64,000 nt of DNA from an uncultured Acetatifactor sp. (GCA_947594835.1 CANQEH010000002.1:124001-188000), one strand, 5' to 3'. Positions 17,552 to 26,618 are shown, numbered from the stretch's first letter. Made by a program: numbers and translations. The notes: generated from the letters alone by a model not told the origin.

Positions 17552-19786
17552 TCACTGGATGTTGGGATTCAAGGGCAGCGTCGTATCCACCACCGACTCC
17601 GGCTCGTCCACTAAAAGTCCCGTCCTGGGGTCGTAGCGCTCCCCCGTGTCCGGATCCACGTAATAGCCCGTGGCCAGATCCTGGGGGAAGCTCTTCCAGG
17701 GCTGGTCTTCATCCCCTCCGCTGGCCGTGCCGCCCGCTTCATCCCCTCCGCTGACGGAGCCGCCCTCCAGCGCCTGGTCCTCCGGGGTCTGGGTGTAACG
17801 GTTGGTGTTCTCCAGTTTCAAAGCGTCCAGCTCCTTCTGTTCTTCCTCGCTCACCGGCTCCGTCATAAAAATGTTTAAGTAGGGCAGCGTCTCGGTCAGG
17901 ATACTTCTCACCAGCCGGGTTGCAAATTTCGCGTCGCCTTGCTTTTCCACATTGGGCCTGTCCACCACCACATAGATGGCGATCTGCGGGTCGTCCACCG
18001 GGGCGAACCCGATAAAGGACACCACATGGTCGTCCTCGGAGCGCAGATGGGTCACCGGGTCAATGGTCTCCGCGGTGCCGGTCTTTCCGCCGATCATGTA
18101 GCCCGCCGGGCGGGCGGTAATCCCCGTGCCGTACTCCACCACCGCGCTGCAGTACTGGCGGATCAGCTGGGACGTGGACTCGGACACGGTCTCCTTTAAC
18201 ACCCGGGGCTCAATGTTCTCCACAGTGGCCCCGTTTGAATTGGTGATGCGCTTTACCAGGTGGGGCTCATAGTAATAGCCCCCGTTGATCAGGGAACTAA
18301 AGCCTGTGATCATCTCGATCATGGTCACGTTAAAGTTCTGCCCGAAGCTGTTGGTGGCCAGATCCGTGGGCCCCATCTTGTCCGCCGTGTAGACCAGGCT
18401 TGCCGTCCGGGCCTCCCCGGCCAGGTCGATGTTGGTCTTTAAGCCGAAGTTAAACAGCTCCTGATAGTCCGTAAAGCTGTTGGTGCCCAGAAGCTGGGCA
18501 ATCTTCATCATGCTCACGTTGCAGGACTTGGCCACGGCCTGCTCCAGCGTCAGCACGCCGTCGTTTCTGTTGTGGCACCTTATCGTATAGCCGCCGATCT
18601 CCAGGGAGCCGGTGCACTCAAAGCTGGAATTGTTGTTGACTAACCCCTCCTCTAAGGCCGCCGCCACCGTAAAGGGCTTTGCGGTGGAGCCGGGCTCATA
18701 GGTGCCGGTGATGCAGTAATTCTTCCAGAGGTTGTTTAAGTTTAAGTAGATTTCATCCTCCGTCATCTGGGAGAGCACCGTCTCGTCGATGATGGTATCC
18801 GTATTGCGTATCTCCTGATAACCGTTTGCGTTGGTGATCTGCTCCACCATCTTGGAGCCCAGAAGGCTCTTAGGATTCCGGGTGTCGTTTAAGTCGTACC
18901 CGGGGCTGCTCGCCATGGCCAGGATTTCCCCTGTGTTGACCCACTGTATGATACAGCCCACGTTGTCTGCGCCGTTTCCCGGGTGGAAGCCGTCGCGGTG
19001 CTCCTCCATAAACTGGTTTAAATATTTCTCCACGATCATCTGCACGTTCACGTCGATGGTGGTCTGGATGGTGTTTCCGTCCACCGCCGCCTTCACCGTG
19101 CGCTCCAGGGCTAAGTCGTCGTTTAAATAGCCGTATTCCCTGCCGTTGATCCCGCTTAAGACGTCGTTGTAGTACTCCTCCAGGCCATAGCTGCCCTGGC
19201 TGTCCGTGGTGGTAAAGCCCAAAACGTCCGCCGCCAGGGTTCCATAGGGATAGCGCCGCTTATATTCCTCCTCAAACCAGACGCCTTTGATGTTGCCGTC
19301 CTCCGCCTGGGCCGCCTGGAAACCGCTGATCTGGTCATGGGTTAACTGCCGCAGGGGCACATACCAGGAGGAGGTGGGATGCTCCTGAATATAAGTCCGT
19401 ATCTGGCTCATATCCAGGTCAAAATTGCTCCCAAGCGCCTGCAGCGTCGGCTCCAGATACTTTTCCTCGGAAAGCATTACCTTTGCGTCGATCACCAGAT
19501 TGTACACCTTCTCGCTGGTCGCCAGCCGGGTGCCCTGGCTGTCCAGAATGTCGCCCCGCCTGTATGGGATGGCCACCGAGTCGTACTGCTGCTGGGCCAG
19601 CACCTGCTTCTGATAGCTGCTGCCGTCCTCCCGGGTGATCCAGACCAGCCGCACGCTTAACCCAGCAAAAGCCAGCAGCACAAAAACATACAGCACTACC
19701 AGCTTCTTCTGCATCTTGATGGAAAATTTGCCGCGGCCGTCTCCGCCGCGCTCGTCCCTAGTCTTTTGCTCCCTTGTCTTCCTCAC
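17552..19786 (-). CDS. Class B penicillin-binding protein (FtsI/PBP2-like) with acidic tail
   Basis: 744 residues: anchor helix near 28-50, dimerisation domain with RRGDILDSQGTRLATSEKVY, transpeptidase domain with PGSTAKPFT, the SxN motif in AKSCNVSMM, and GGKTGTAETI. The C-terminal 70 residues are unusual: Gly/Asp-rich with repeated SGGDE and then a YYVDPDTGERYDPRTG segment. This is the likely FtsI partner of FtsW. Start is GTG 19786, 17 bp after the ftsL-like stop. Two adjacent class B PBPs in the cluster suggest one vegetative and one sporulation enzyme. Confidence 0.9.
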   Translation of the reverse strand: MRKTREQKTRDERGGDGRGKFSIKMQKKLVVLYVFVLLAFAGLSVRLVWITREDGSSYQKQVLAQQQYDSVAIPYRRGDILDSQGTRLATSEKVYNLVIDAKVMLSEEKYLEPTLQALGSNFDLDMSQIRTYIQEHPTSSWYVPLRQLTHDQISGFQAAQAEDGNIKGVWFEEEYKRRYPYGTLAADVLGFTTTDSQGSYGLEEYYNDVLSGINGREYGYLNDDLALERTVKAAVDGNTIQTTIDVNVQMIVEKYLNQFMEEHRDGFHPGNGADNVGCIIQWVNTGEILAMASSPGYDLNDTRNPKSLLGSKMVEQITNANGYQEIRNTDTIIDETVLSQMTEDEIYLNLNNLWKNYCITGTYEPGSTAKPFTVAAALEEGLVNNNSSFECTGSLEIGGYTIRCHNRNDGVLTLEQAVAKSCNVSMMKIAQLLGTNSFTDYQELFNFGLKTNIDLAGEARTASLVYTADKMGPTDLATNSFGQNFNVTMIEMITGFSSLINGGYYYEPHLVKRITNSNGATVENIEPRVLKETVSESTSQLIRQYCSAVVEYGTGITARPAGYMIGGKTGTAETIDPVTHLRSEDDHVVSFIGFAPVDDPQIAIYVVVDRPNVEKQGDAKFATRLVRSILTETLPYLNIFMTEPVSEEEQKELDALKLENTNRYTQTPEDQALEGGSVSGGDEAGGTASGGDEDQPWKSFPQDLATGYYVDPDTGERYDPRTGLLVDEPESVVDTTLPLNPNIQ

Positions 19787-19803
19787 GCCGCACCTTCCTC
19801 TGC

Positions 19804-20313
19804 CTAGTGGCCGCTTCCCGTCACCTGGCGCATATAGTCGCTGCTCTCCGCGGTGTAGCTGACAATCTGGCCCTCCTCCGCATAGACCATCCCCAGTTCG
19901 CCGATGGCCACGCGCTTGATCTCCTCCAGGTCAATGCTGTTCAAAACCCGGTTGTAGGCCTCGTCGTTGGCAATGCGCATATTGTTTAACTGGCTCTCCT
20001 TTGTGGCCACCGTCTTTGTGGTATTGGTCAGCCGCGCCTGGAGCTGGATATAATTCACTAAAATGATCGCCCCGGCGCAGAGCGCCGCCGCCAGAAACAG
20101 CACATACCCGGCGCTCATATAGCGGGCCCTGTCCCGGTTCTTCCGCACCTGGGGCCTGGGCTGCCTGACAGGAGGCTGTTCCTGTCGGCGTATGGGCTCC
20201 AGCTTTCGTACCGTATTTCCATAGACGTACGCGCCCCTGCTTCCTGCACTGGAGCGTGCGTCTCTTGTTTTGTCATATGCAGCCTGTCTTTGCCTTCCCT
20301 GATTCCGGCTCAT
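19804..20313 (-). CDS. ftsL: FtsL-like septum protein
   Basis: 169 residues: long basic, Arg/Gln-rich cytosolic part (1-64), one membrane helix (about 66-86, MSAGYVLFLAAALCAGAIIL), then an extracellular coiled coil (ARLTNTTKTVATKESQLNNM) and the conserved LEEIKRVAIGELGMVYAEEG segment of FtsL/DivIC proteins. Position between rsmH and the first PBP is that of ftsL. The cytosolic tail is longer than usual. Sequence identity in the family is low, so the call leans on topology and position. Confidence 0.85.
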   Translation of the reverse strand: MSRNQGRQRQAAYDKTRDARSSAGSRGAYVYGNTVRKLEPIRRQEQPPVRQPRPQVRKNRDRARYMSAGYVLFLAAALCAGAIILVNYIQLQARLTNTTKTVATKESQLNNMRIANDEAYNRVLNSIDLEEIKRVAIGELGMVYAEEGQIVSYTAESSDYMRQVTGSGH

Positions 20314-20340
20314 ATTCCTGTTTCCCGCTTTCTGTCCACT

Positions 20341-21270
20341 CTACTTTTTCTCAAACACTCTCAGCTTTGCGCTTCTGGAACGTGTATTCTGCGCCAGCTC
20401 CTCCCCGCCTGGGAGAATGGGTTTTCTTGTCACCGTCCGTCCTTTGCTCTTGTTTCCGCACACGCACACCGGGAAATCCGGCGGACAGGTGCAGGGATTT
20501 TCACTGTTTCGGAACACATTCTTCACGATCCTGTCCTCCAGGGAGTGGAATGTGATCACGCACAGCCTTCCCCCGGGGTTCAACAAATCGATGAGCCCGT
20601 CCAGCGACTCCTCCAGAACCTCTAACTCCCGGTTGCACTCGATGCGCAGCGCCTGGAAGGTCTGTTTGGAGGGATGCCCGTTTTGCCGCATTCTGGCGGG
20701 AATGGCTCCCTTGATGATCTCGTTTAGCTCAAAGGTGGTCTCGATGGGCTTGTCCTGCCTGGCCAGGACGATGTGCTTTGCAATGTTTGCCGCAAAGCGC
20801 TCCTCCCCGTACTCCCGTATCACCCGGCACAGCTGCGCCTGGGAATAGCCGTTTACAATCTCCCGCGCCGTCAGCGCCTGCCTGGCGTCCATCCGCATAT
20901 CCAGGGGCGCGTCGAACCGATAGGAAAACCCGCGCTGCGCCGTGTCAAACTGGTAGGAGGAAACCCCCAGATCCAGCAGGATGCCGTCTACGCTTGAGAC
21001 GCCCTCCCGGTACAGCGCTTCCTTCATGTTGCGGTAATTGTCCCGCAGGATGGTCACCCGGCCCGGAAAGACCGAAAGCCTCTCTCCCGCCGCCTGGATT
21101 GCCGCTTCGTCCTGGTCAATGCCGTACAAATGCCCTGTCTCCAGCAGGCTGCACACCGCGTAGGCGTGTCCGCCCCCGCCCAGCGTCCCGTCCACATAAA
21201 CGCCGTCCGGCTTTACCTGAAGCTGTTCCACTGCCTCTGAGAGAAGCACGGAATAATGGTTAAATTCCAT
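20341..21270 (-). CDS. rsmH: 16S rRNA (cytosine1402-N4)-methyltransferase RsmH (MraW)
   Basis: SAM-dependent enzyme acting on the ribosomal P-site. 309 residues with the motif [49 protein letters not shown] and [15 protein letters not shown] 21270 is preferred to 21282 since AAAGGA would sit on the first ATG. It is the second gene of the dcw cluster, 46 bp after mraZ. Confidence 0.97.
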   Translation of the reverse strand: MEFNHYSVLLSEAVEQLQVKPDGVYVDGTLGGGGHAYAVCSLLETGHLYGIDQDEAAIQAAGERLSVFPGRVTILRDNYRNMKEALYREGVSSVDGILLDLGVSSYQFDTAQRGFSYRFDAPLDMRMDARQALTAREIVNGYSQAQLCRVIREYGEERFAANIAKHIVLARQDKPIETTFELNEIIKGAIPARMRQNGHPSKQTFQALRIECNRELEVLEESLDGLIDLLNPGGRLCVITFHSLEDRIVKNVFRNSENPCTCPPDFPVCVCGNKSKGRTVTRKPILPGGEELAQNTRSRSAKLRVFEKK

Positions 21271-21316
21271 TCCAAAGGACATCCTTTCCGCAAACCGGGC
21301 TGCAGCGCCTGCCGGA

Positions 21317-21748
21317 TCAAATGGTCAGCCCCAGGTTCATCATCCCCTGGGAGATCTGGGCGATATCCACCTGCCCGCTGTTTTCCTCCCACTTCTCCAG
21401 GCTCCAGATTTCCACGCGGCCTCCCATACCGGCCAGCACCACGTCCTTTTTCAGCCCCGCAAACTCCCGTAAATCCTGGGGCATCAAAATGCGCCCCTGC
21501 TTATCTACCGTCACGTTCATGGCTCCTGACAGGAAAAACCGGGCAAATTGTCTCGCCTCTGCGTTGATGAGCGGAAGCGAAGCCAGCTTTTCCTCAAAAG
21601 CCTTCCAGTCCTCATTGGCATACACAAATAAGCAGCCGTCCATTCCCTTCGACACCACAAACTCGTCTCCCAGAATCTCCCTGTACTTTGAGGGAATGCT
21701 CAGCCTGCCCTTTGCATCGATCGTGTGATTGTACCTGCCCATAAACAT
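21317..21748 (-). CDS. mraZ: Transcriptional regulator MraZ
   Basis: Ring-forming AbrB-like DNA-binding protein that controls its own dcw operon. 143 residues with two DXXXR motifs, [14 protein letters not shown] near residue 11 and [18 protein letters not shown] near 80. ATG 21748 has GGTGAT nearby and gives the family start [11 protein letters not shown]. Two direct repeats matching MraZ-type boxes lie over the promoter start, supporting autoregulation. Confidence 0.96.
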   Translation of the reverse strand: MFMGRYNHTIDAKGRLSIPSKYREILGDEFVVSKGMDGCLFVYANEDWKAFEEKLASLPLINAEARQFARFFLSGAMNVTVDKQGRILMPQDLREFAGLKKDVVLAGMGGRVEIWSLEKWEENSGQVDIAQISQGMMNLGLTI

Positions 21749-21845
21749 AGCTATCACCGCCAATCACGTCCGCCGCCCCAGGGGCCGCGCAAAAAATGGG
21801 TCTGCCACAGGATCCGGCGCTGGTCTGGGCAACAGATGTCCCCGT

Positions 21846-21921
21846 ATCCCACTTTATGGGTTTTAGTGCCATTTCCATCCCACTTTTAAGTAGATTTTAA
21901 CACATCTCTTAAATATTTCAA
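21846..21921 (-). promoter_or_regulatory. Promoter of the dcw cluster with two MraZ-type boxes
   Basis: On the minus strand TTGAAA (21921-21916) and TAAAAT (21899-21894) are 16 bp apart. Two identical AAAGTGGGAT boxes lie downstream at 21886-21877 and 21855-21846, 31 bp apart. The first covers the expected start point. GTGGG/TGGGN-type direct repeats are the known MraZ recognition pattern, so this is probably the autoregulatory operator. Confidence 0.72.
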
Positions 21922-21945
21922 GGGAAAAGTTTTCGGCCAGGCCCC

Positions 21946-21984
21946 AAAAAAGGCGCTCTGGAAGCGGGTTCCAGGCGCCTTTTT
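21946..21984. terminator. Terminator after lgt (long two-part stem)
   Basis: AAAAAAGGCGC pairs with GCGCCTTTTT and an inner TCTGGAA/TTCCAG extends the stem; loop GCGGG. T runs follow on both strands, so it can stop lgt transcripts and also act in reverse just upstream of the mraZ promoter. A second hairpin (AAGGGCAGAT with ATCTGCCCTT) occupies about 22013-22065. Confidence 0.85.
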
Positions 21985-22092
21985 AGACTCCTTTCCACAA
22001 GATATAGTGGAAGGGCAGATCCTTCCTCCGCACATCTATGGTCTGGAAAAATCTGCCCTTTTTTAAAATTTTTTTTAATTTTTTTTAATTTT

Positions 22093-22974
22093 TCAGCCGC
22101 TGCCCTTCTGGGATCCGCTCTTTCGTCCGGCCAGCCGGAGTCTTACAACAATGTCTGCCGCCACCGCCGCCACTGCCATCACCAGAGACAGCACCTGGGA
22201 GACGGGCACCGTGGTGCCGGGGAAAAACAGGGTGTCCGTGCGGATGCCCTCGATGATAAATCTCCCCAGGCCGTAGCCCGCAAAATAAAGCAGGCACAGC
22301 TCCCCGTCGAATTTCTTTTTTCTGCGCCACAAGAGCAGAAGCGCCATCACAGCCAGATTCCACAGGCTCTCATACAAAAACGTGGGGTGGACGTTGATAT
22401 AATTGGCCCCCGGAGGGATATGGGCCGCGATGTTTTCGGAGATATCCCTGGCCCGCACGGCCTCCACCGGCAACTGCATGGACAAAAACCCGTCGTAATA
22501 CTCCCCGAACACCTCCCGGTTCATAAAATTGCCCCAGCGGCCGATGGCCTGTCCCAGGATCAGGCCCGGCACAGCGGTATCCCCCATGAGAAGGGGGTTC
22601 TGCTTTTTGAGCCTGCAGTACACAAACAGGGTGGCAAAGGCCCCGATCACGGCGCCGTAGATGGCCAGTCCCCCGTTCCTGATATTGAAAATGCCGAGAA
22701 TGTCGTCCCGGTAATACTCCCAGGCAAAGATCACATAGTAGATCCTGGCGCCGATCACAGAAAAGATCACGGCATAGATGGCAAAATCCCAGTAGACGTC
22801 CGGATCCTGCCCGGAACGCTTTGCCAGATGGGCGGCCATCCAGATCCCGGCCAGCACGCCGATCCCGATGATCAGCCCGTAGTAGGCAATCTCAAAGCCA
22901 AAGATGCTGAAAGAACGGGGCACGTCGTGCAGATAAATGCCCAGATGGGGAAATGCAATATCGCCTGCGTTCAT
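22093..22974 (-). CDS. lgt: Prolipoprotein diacylglyceryl transferase Lgt
   Basis: Membrane enzyme that moves diacylglycerol from phosphatidylglycerol to the lipobox cysteine. 293 residues, about seven helices, with GARIYYVIF, GGLAIYGAVIGAF, the signature GQAIGRWGNFMNREVFG, and HPTFLYESLWNL, plus GRFIIEGIRTD. ATG 22974 follows AGGAGGTATCAAA. It is followed downstream by an A/T tract and terminators. Confidence 0.96.
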   Translation of the reverse strand: MNAGDIAFPHLGIYLHDVPRSFSIFGFEIAYYGLIIGIGVLAGIWMAAHLAKRSGQDPDVYWDFAIYAVIFSVIGARIYYVIFAWEYYRDDILGIFNIRNGGLAIYGAVIGAFATLFVYCRLKKQNPLLMGDTAVPGLILGQAIGRWGNFMNREVFGEYYDGFLSMQLPVEAVRARDISENIAAHIPPGANYINVHPTFLYESLWNLAVMALLLLWRRKKKFDGELCLLYFAGYGLGRFIIEGIRTDTLFFPGTTVPVSQVLSLVMAVAAVAADIVVRLRLAGRKSGSQKGSG

Positions 22975-23040
22975 TTTGATACCTCCTGCGTGCTTTGACA
23001 CGCACATCCATCCCTATCTGAAAGGTGGCTGCCAGCCGGG

Positions 23041-24138
23041 CTATACATTGAAGCGGAACAGGATCACATCCCCGTCCTTTACCACATAGTCCTTGCCCTC
23101 GATGCCCACCAGGCCTTTTTCCCTGGCCGCTGCCAGAGAGCCCTGCTCCAGCAGGTCTTTGTAGTTGACCACTTCCGCTTTGATAAAGCCCCGCTCAAAG
23201 TCAGAGTGGATCTTTCCCGCCGCCTGGGGCGCTTTGGTGCCGATCTTGATCGTCCAGGCCCTGGTCTCATCCTCCCCGGCGGTGAGGAAACTCATCAGGC
23301 CCAGAATGCGGTAGCTGGCCTGGATCAGCTTCTGGAGCCCCGACTGGGCAAGGCCCAGCTCCTCTAAAAACAGCCCCTTCTCCTCCTCGTCCAGCTCTGA
23401 GATCTCCTGCTCGATCTGGGCGCAGATCACAAAGACCTCGCTGTGCTCTTTTTCCGCCAGTTCCCTGACCTTCGCCACTCCCGGGTTGGAGGCGCCGTCG
23501 TCCGGCAGGTCTTCCTCCCCCACGTTGGCCGCGTAGATCACAGGCTTTGAGGTGAGTAGGTTGATCTCCTTTAACAGGGCCAGTTCGTCCTCGTCCTGGG
23601 CCTCTAAGGTCTTTGCAGGCTTCCCGGACTCCAGATGCTCTTTCAGCTTAAGAAGCAGCTCCAGCTCCTTTGCGTAAGTCTTGTCCATCCGGGCGGTCTT
23701 TGACACTTTGGAAATCCGTCTCTCTAAGACCTCCAGGTCGGAGAAGATCAGCTCCAGGTTGATGGTCTCGATATCCCGCAGGGGATCCACGCTGCCGTCC
23801 ACATGGATGACGTTTGCGTCCTCAAAACAGCGCACCACATGGACGATGGCGTCCACCTCCCGGATGTTGCTCAAAAACTGGTTCCCCAGGCCCTCCCCCT
23901 TGGAGGCCCCCTTTACCAGCCCCGCGATGTCCACAAACTCGATCACCGCCGGCGTCACCTTCCTGGAATGATACAGATCCCCCAGAAGCTTCAGCCGCTC
24001 GTCCGGCACCGCCACCACCCCCACGTTGGGGTCGATGGTGCAGAACGGGTAATTGGCGGACTCCGCGCCCGCCTTGGTCAGCGAATTAAACAGGGTGCTC
24101 TTTCCCACGTTGGGAAGGCCGACGATACCTAATTTCAT
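23041..24138 (-). CDS. ychF: Ribosome-binding ATPase YchF
   Basis: Obg-family P-loop protein that hydrolyses ATP. 365 residues: P-loop [35 protein letters not shown], a NxxE-type nucleotide site ([10 protein letters not shown]) instead of NKxD, a coiled-coil insertion, and a C-terminal TGS-like domain ending [12 protein letters not shown]. Length fits the family. It is upstream of lgt on the same strand with a 66-bp gap. Confidence 0.97.
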   Translation of the reverse strand: MKLGIVGLPNVGKSTLFNSLTKAGAESANYPFCTIDPNVGVVAVPDERLKLLGDLYHSRKVTPAVIEFVDIAGLVKGASKGEGLGNQFLSNIREVDAIVHVVRCFEDANVIHVDGSVDPLRDIETINLELIFSDLEVLERRISKVSKTARMDKTYAKELELLLKLKEHLESGKPAKTLEAQDEDELALLKEINLLTSKPVIYAANVGEEDLPDDGASNPGVAKVRELAEKEHSEVFVICAQIEQEISELDEEEKGLFLEELGLAQSGLQKLIQASYRILGLMSFLTAGEDETRAWTIKIGTKAPQAAGKIHSDFERGFIKAEVVNYKDLLEQGSLAAAREKGLVGIEGKDYVVKDGDVILFRFNV

Positions 24139-24175
24139 TTTGGGGTAATCTCCTTTGATATTCCATCTTAAGATT

Positions 24176-25372
24176 TTAAGGGCCTTTCTGCCCAGGACAG
24201 TATACCATACCAGAGTTCAAAAGTAAATTGCGGGATTCGCTTCTTTCCGCAGGTTCTCTCCACCTGTCCTCTACAAAGGCCGCGATTTTTTCAGCCGCAA
24301 AAGGATCGATCCCCTCCCGCTGCGCGTTTTTCATCCTGCCTGCAGCCTCCCCGTCCGTCAGCCGCAGGATCGCCTGGGGCAATTCCTTTTTCAGATCCTT
24401 CACGCCGATGCTCATGCCGCGCTCCGAAAAGAATTTCTGGTTTTCCGTCTCGCAGCCGGGGATCGGGGAGATATGGATCAATGGGATATTGGCCACAGCC
24501 GCCTCCGTGGAAGAAAGGCCTCCCGGCTTGGAGATGTAAAGGTCGCAGGCCTTCAAATACTCCGCCATGCAGTCTGTCCTCTGGATCAGCAGAATCTGCG
24601 GTTCCTCCCGGAATTTCCTCTTTGCCTTTTCGTACAGCTTGTCGTTTGTCCCGCAGATGACGATCAGCCTTGTGTCCTCGTGATCCCTCAGATACGGGCG
24701 CAACACGGAGACCGCATCCAGAATTTTCCCCGCCCCGATGCTCCCTCCCGCCATCAAAAGATAGCGGCAGCCGGGATTTAAGCCCAGATGCTCCAGCGCC
24801 TTTTCCCGGCCTGTTTTTTCGCGGAACGCCTGCCTGACCGGGATTCCCATGGGAAGCAGCTTCTCCGGCGCGATCCCCCAGAGACAGTATTCCTGTTTCA
24901 GCGCAGGGGAGGGGATCACGAAAAAATCACAGTCGATCTCTTCCGTAAAGGGAATACAGGTGTAGTCCGTGGAAATAAAAAAGATCTTTGGCAGAGAAAC
25001 GCCCCTCCTGCGCAGATGAGTCAGGATCTCCCCGGAAAACAGATGGGTGATCAGGATCACATCGTAGGAATGCCTCTCCAAATATGCCTGCAGATAATCC
25101 GCCGATCTGTGGTTTGCCCAAAATACGGGAGATTTCCCGGGCAGCCGCCGATACAGGTTCCCAATCCGGTAAATCCCGCCAAACAGCCCCGGCAGCCTTT
25201 GGGCGCATTTGACGTAACAGTTCCCCACCCGCGCGTCCAGATCCGATCCGTACAGCGTATAGGGATCCAGAAAATCCGCCCGGTGCCCCCTGCTTTCCAG
25301 TTCCTCGCACATGGCCTGCGCCGCCGCATGATGCCCGCCTCCCGTGGCGCAGGATAATACTAATGCCTCCAT
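24176..25372 (-). CDS. GT28-family glycosyltransferase (diacylglycerol/polyprenyl glycosyltransferase-like)
   Basis: 398 residues with the MGDG-synthase/UgtP-type layout. N-terminal LVLSCATGGGHHAAAQAMCE is the GT28 glycine-rich signature, LLMAGGSIGAGKIL starts the donor domain, and ISKPGGLSSTEAAVANIPLI is the nucleotide-sugar site. Probable glycolipid synthesis at the inner membrane face; the acceptor is unknown. ATG 25372 (GAGGG upstream) lies inside the last codons of the PlsY-like gene (13-bp overlap), so the two are translationally coupled and probably act in one lipid pathway. No cleavable signal is seen. Confidence 0.8.
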   Translation of the reverse strand: MEALVLSCATGGGHHAAAQAMCEELESRGHRADFLDPYTLYGSDLDARVGNCYVKCAQRLPGLFGGIYRIGNLYRRLPGKSPVFWANHRSADYLQAYLERHSYDVILITHLFSGEILTHLRRRGVSLPKIFFISTDYTCIPFTEEIDCDFFVIPSPALKQEYCLWGIAPEKLLPMGIPVRQAFREKTGREKALEHLGLNPGCRYLLMAGGSIGAGKILDAVSVLRPYLRDHEDTRLIVICGTNDKLYEKAKRKFREEPQILLIQRTDCMAEYLKACDLYISKPGGLSSTEAAVANIPLIHISPIPGCETENQKFFSERGMSIGVKDLKKELPQAILRLTDGEAAGRMKNAQREGIDPFAAEKIAAFVEDRWREPAERSESRNLLLNSGMVYCPGQKGP

Positions 25373-25974
25373 AACACCCTCACTTGACATTTTTCTCTGT
25401 TTTCCCTGCCGATCCGCAGGTTTAGATTGACGATCAACGCAATGGCAAAAAACGCCAGGATGACGTATCTGTTTTTCACAAACAAAAGCATCCCGGGCGC
25501 CGCGCATCGGTACGCCCACAGGGTTCTGTCATAATGAGGCGTGATCCGCACCACCAGGGAAAAAAAGAGAAACGCGGCCGCCAGCACAAGCGCCGGCCCC
25601 AGATCCGGGAAAAGCCCCAGGAGACATCCAAAGGTGACGGCAATCCCCTTTCCCCCCTGGAATCCGTTAAAAACGGGAAAGATATGGCCGATCACCGGCG
25701 CGGCGATGACGAAGGCCAGCTCGATCCCGCAGGCGCCGGCATCCCTTCCCCTCAGATACAGATAAACCGGGAAAAAACCCTTGAGCAGATCCCCGCACAG
25801 GGTCAGAACCCCGCACCAAAACCCTCCGTACAGAAAGGCATTTGCCGTCCCCGGATTCCCATCCGGGCTCTGCGCCGCAACGTCGCCTTTGTGCAGCAGG
25901 AAAGGGACAAGCCTGGCAAACAGGATACTTCCGCACAAATACCCCAAAACGATGTAAATACTGCTCCTGATCAT
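25360..25974 (-). CDS. PlsY-like membrane acyltransferase-family protein
   Basis: 204 residues, five or six membrane segments. Motifs resemble PlsY, which makes lysophosphatidate from acyl-phosphate and glycerol-3-phosphate: GYLCGSILFARL, then PDGNPGTANAFLYGG in place of the usual GSGNPGATN loop, and FNGFQGGKGIAVTFG in place of the FGGKGVAT loop. The changes suggest a divergent paralogue, not necessarily the housekeeping enzyme. Coupling with the glycosyltransferase suggests a role in glycolipid formation. ATG 25974 follows GGGAGGAGATTC. Confidence 0.72.
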   Translation of the reverse strand: MIRSSIYIVLGYLCGSILFARLVPFLLHKGDVAAQSPDGNPGTANAFLYGGFWCGVLTLCGDLLKGFFPVYLYLRGRDAGACGIELAFVIAAPVIGHIFPVFNGFQGGKGIAVTFGCLLGLFPDLGPALVLAAAFLFFSLVVRITPHYDRTLWAYRCAAPGMLLFVKNRYVILAFFAIALIVNLNLRIGRENREKCQVRVLWRH

Positions 25975-26271
25975 GAATCTCCTCCCACCCTCATTGCCGT
26001 ACCATCAGTCTAACATTCTATATTTTACATTTTCTGTCGCAAATACGCAAGTTTTGTTTATAAAAGTTGATCTGCCCCAAGATCCTGCGGGGCCCTTTCC
26101 CCCTGCGCCCCGTCTCTTTCCGCTTCCCGTTTTCCCTTTTGACCGTTTGCCCTTTTGACCTGTATCCAGTCATTCCTCCCGCATCTTTTTCCACTCCGGG
26201 TATGTTTCCCGCATCATCTGGAAGGACTATCCTGCAGGACATTCGCCTGCCTGTCACCTTTTATTTGATCC
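25975..26271. other. Intergenic region upstream of the PlsY-like gene
   Basis: A plausible minus-strand promoter for the lipid gene pair lies at about 26024-26052 (TTGCGT, 17 bp, TAAAAT). The rest, to 26271, is pyrimidine-rich on the plus strand with short GGTCAAAAGGG-like repeats on the minus strand. A 79-codon open frame at 26018-26257 on the minus strand has biased composition and no good ribosome site; it is not called. Confidence 0.4.
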
Positions 26272-26320
26272 CTGTCCATATTTTGCTCTATTATTTTCCA
26301 TATTTTTATTCTATCAGTAA

Positions 26321-26349
26321 TTGTCAGAACAATACTTCTGTGATAAAAT
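26321..26349 (+). promoter_or_regulatory. Toxin promoter, copy 1
   Basis: TTGTCA (26321-26326) and TAAAAT (26344-26349) with 17 bp between. Start expected near 26356, which gives a leader of about 74 nt. The leader contains a perfect 14-bp palindrome (ATTTCATATGAAAT, 26392-26405) just before the ribosome site, which could fold over it. Confidence 0.72.
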
Positions 26350-26429
26350 ATCGTTTAAGGACAACCGTGTTGCAGGGTGGGCTGACCTTTCATTTCATAT
26401 GAAATTTCGTATGAATGGAGGTGATGCCT

Positions 26430-26519
26430 ATGAGAAATCATTTCGATTTCAAGGATGTACTGACTTTCGGTATATTCCTTCTGGCGTTGCTTACATTTAT
26501 TTTTTCTTTTTGTAAGTAG
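26430..26519 (+). CDS. Small hydrophobic holin-like toxin, type I TA, copy 1
   Basis: 29 residues: polar start MRNHFDFKD, a single membrane helix from about residue 10 (VLTFGIFLLALLTFIFSF), end CK. This is the layout of the putative holin-like toxins (Hol_Tox, TxpA/BsrG-like) that damage the membrane. The ribosome site GGAGGTGAT (26417-26425) is a 9-nt match to 16S rRNA. It is too short for a normal gene call but is duplicated at 26919 with the same protein and only synonymous changes. A minus-strand promoter faces it from downstream, as expected for an antisense antitoxin RNA. Confidence 0.78.
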   Translation: MRNHFDFKDVLTFGIFLLALLTFIFSFCK

Positions 26520-26618
26520 CCTAACATAGGAATACCACCCCTAAACTTTGGCCGAGTGATGGGGTGGTATTTCTACTCTTTTCAATTGGTCAACCCACCT
26601 TGTGGGCGGTTGTTCCTT
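26500..26618 (-). ncRNA. Predicted antisense antitoxin RNA, copy 1 (3' end unknown)
   Basis: Inferred from a strong minus-strand promoter whose transcript would start near 26618 and run back across the toxin terminator and the 3' part of the toxin gene. The 5' end has a small hairpin (CCCAC AAG GTGGG). The 3' end cannot be placed from sequence; the left coordinate is nominal. Confidence 0.5.
26531..26571 (+). terminator. Toxin mRNA terminator, copy 1
   Basis: Perfect 11-bp stem AATACCACCCC / GGGGTGGTATT with a 19-nt loop, followed by TCTACTCTTTTC. It begins 11 bp after the toxin stop. The T tract is imperfect, so some read-through is possible. Confidence 0.72.

Noticed and set aside
26018..26257. 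79-codon minus-strand frame upstream of the PlsY-like gene
   Set aside because: Strongly biased Arg/Lys/Gly composition, no ribosome site, and it covers the probable promoter of the lipid genes.
26321..26515. Plus-strand 64-codon frame over the toxin leader and gene, repeated at 26810-27004
   Set aside because: It is in a different frame from the well-supported 29-codon gene, its start lies upstream of the likely transcription start and it has no ribosome site; it is repeated only because the DNA is duplicated.
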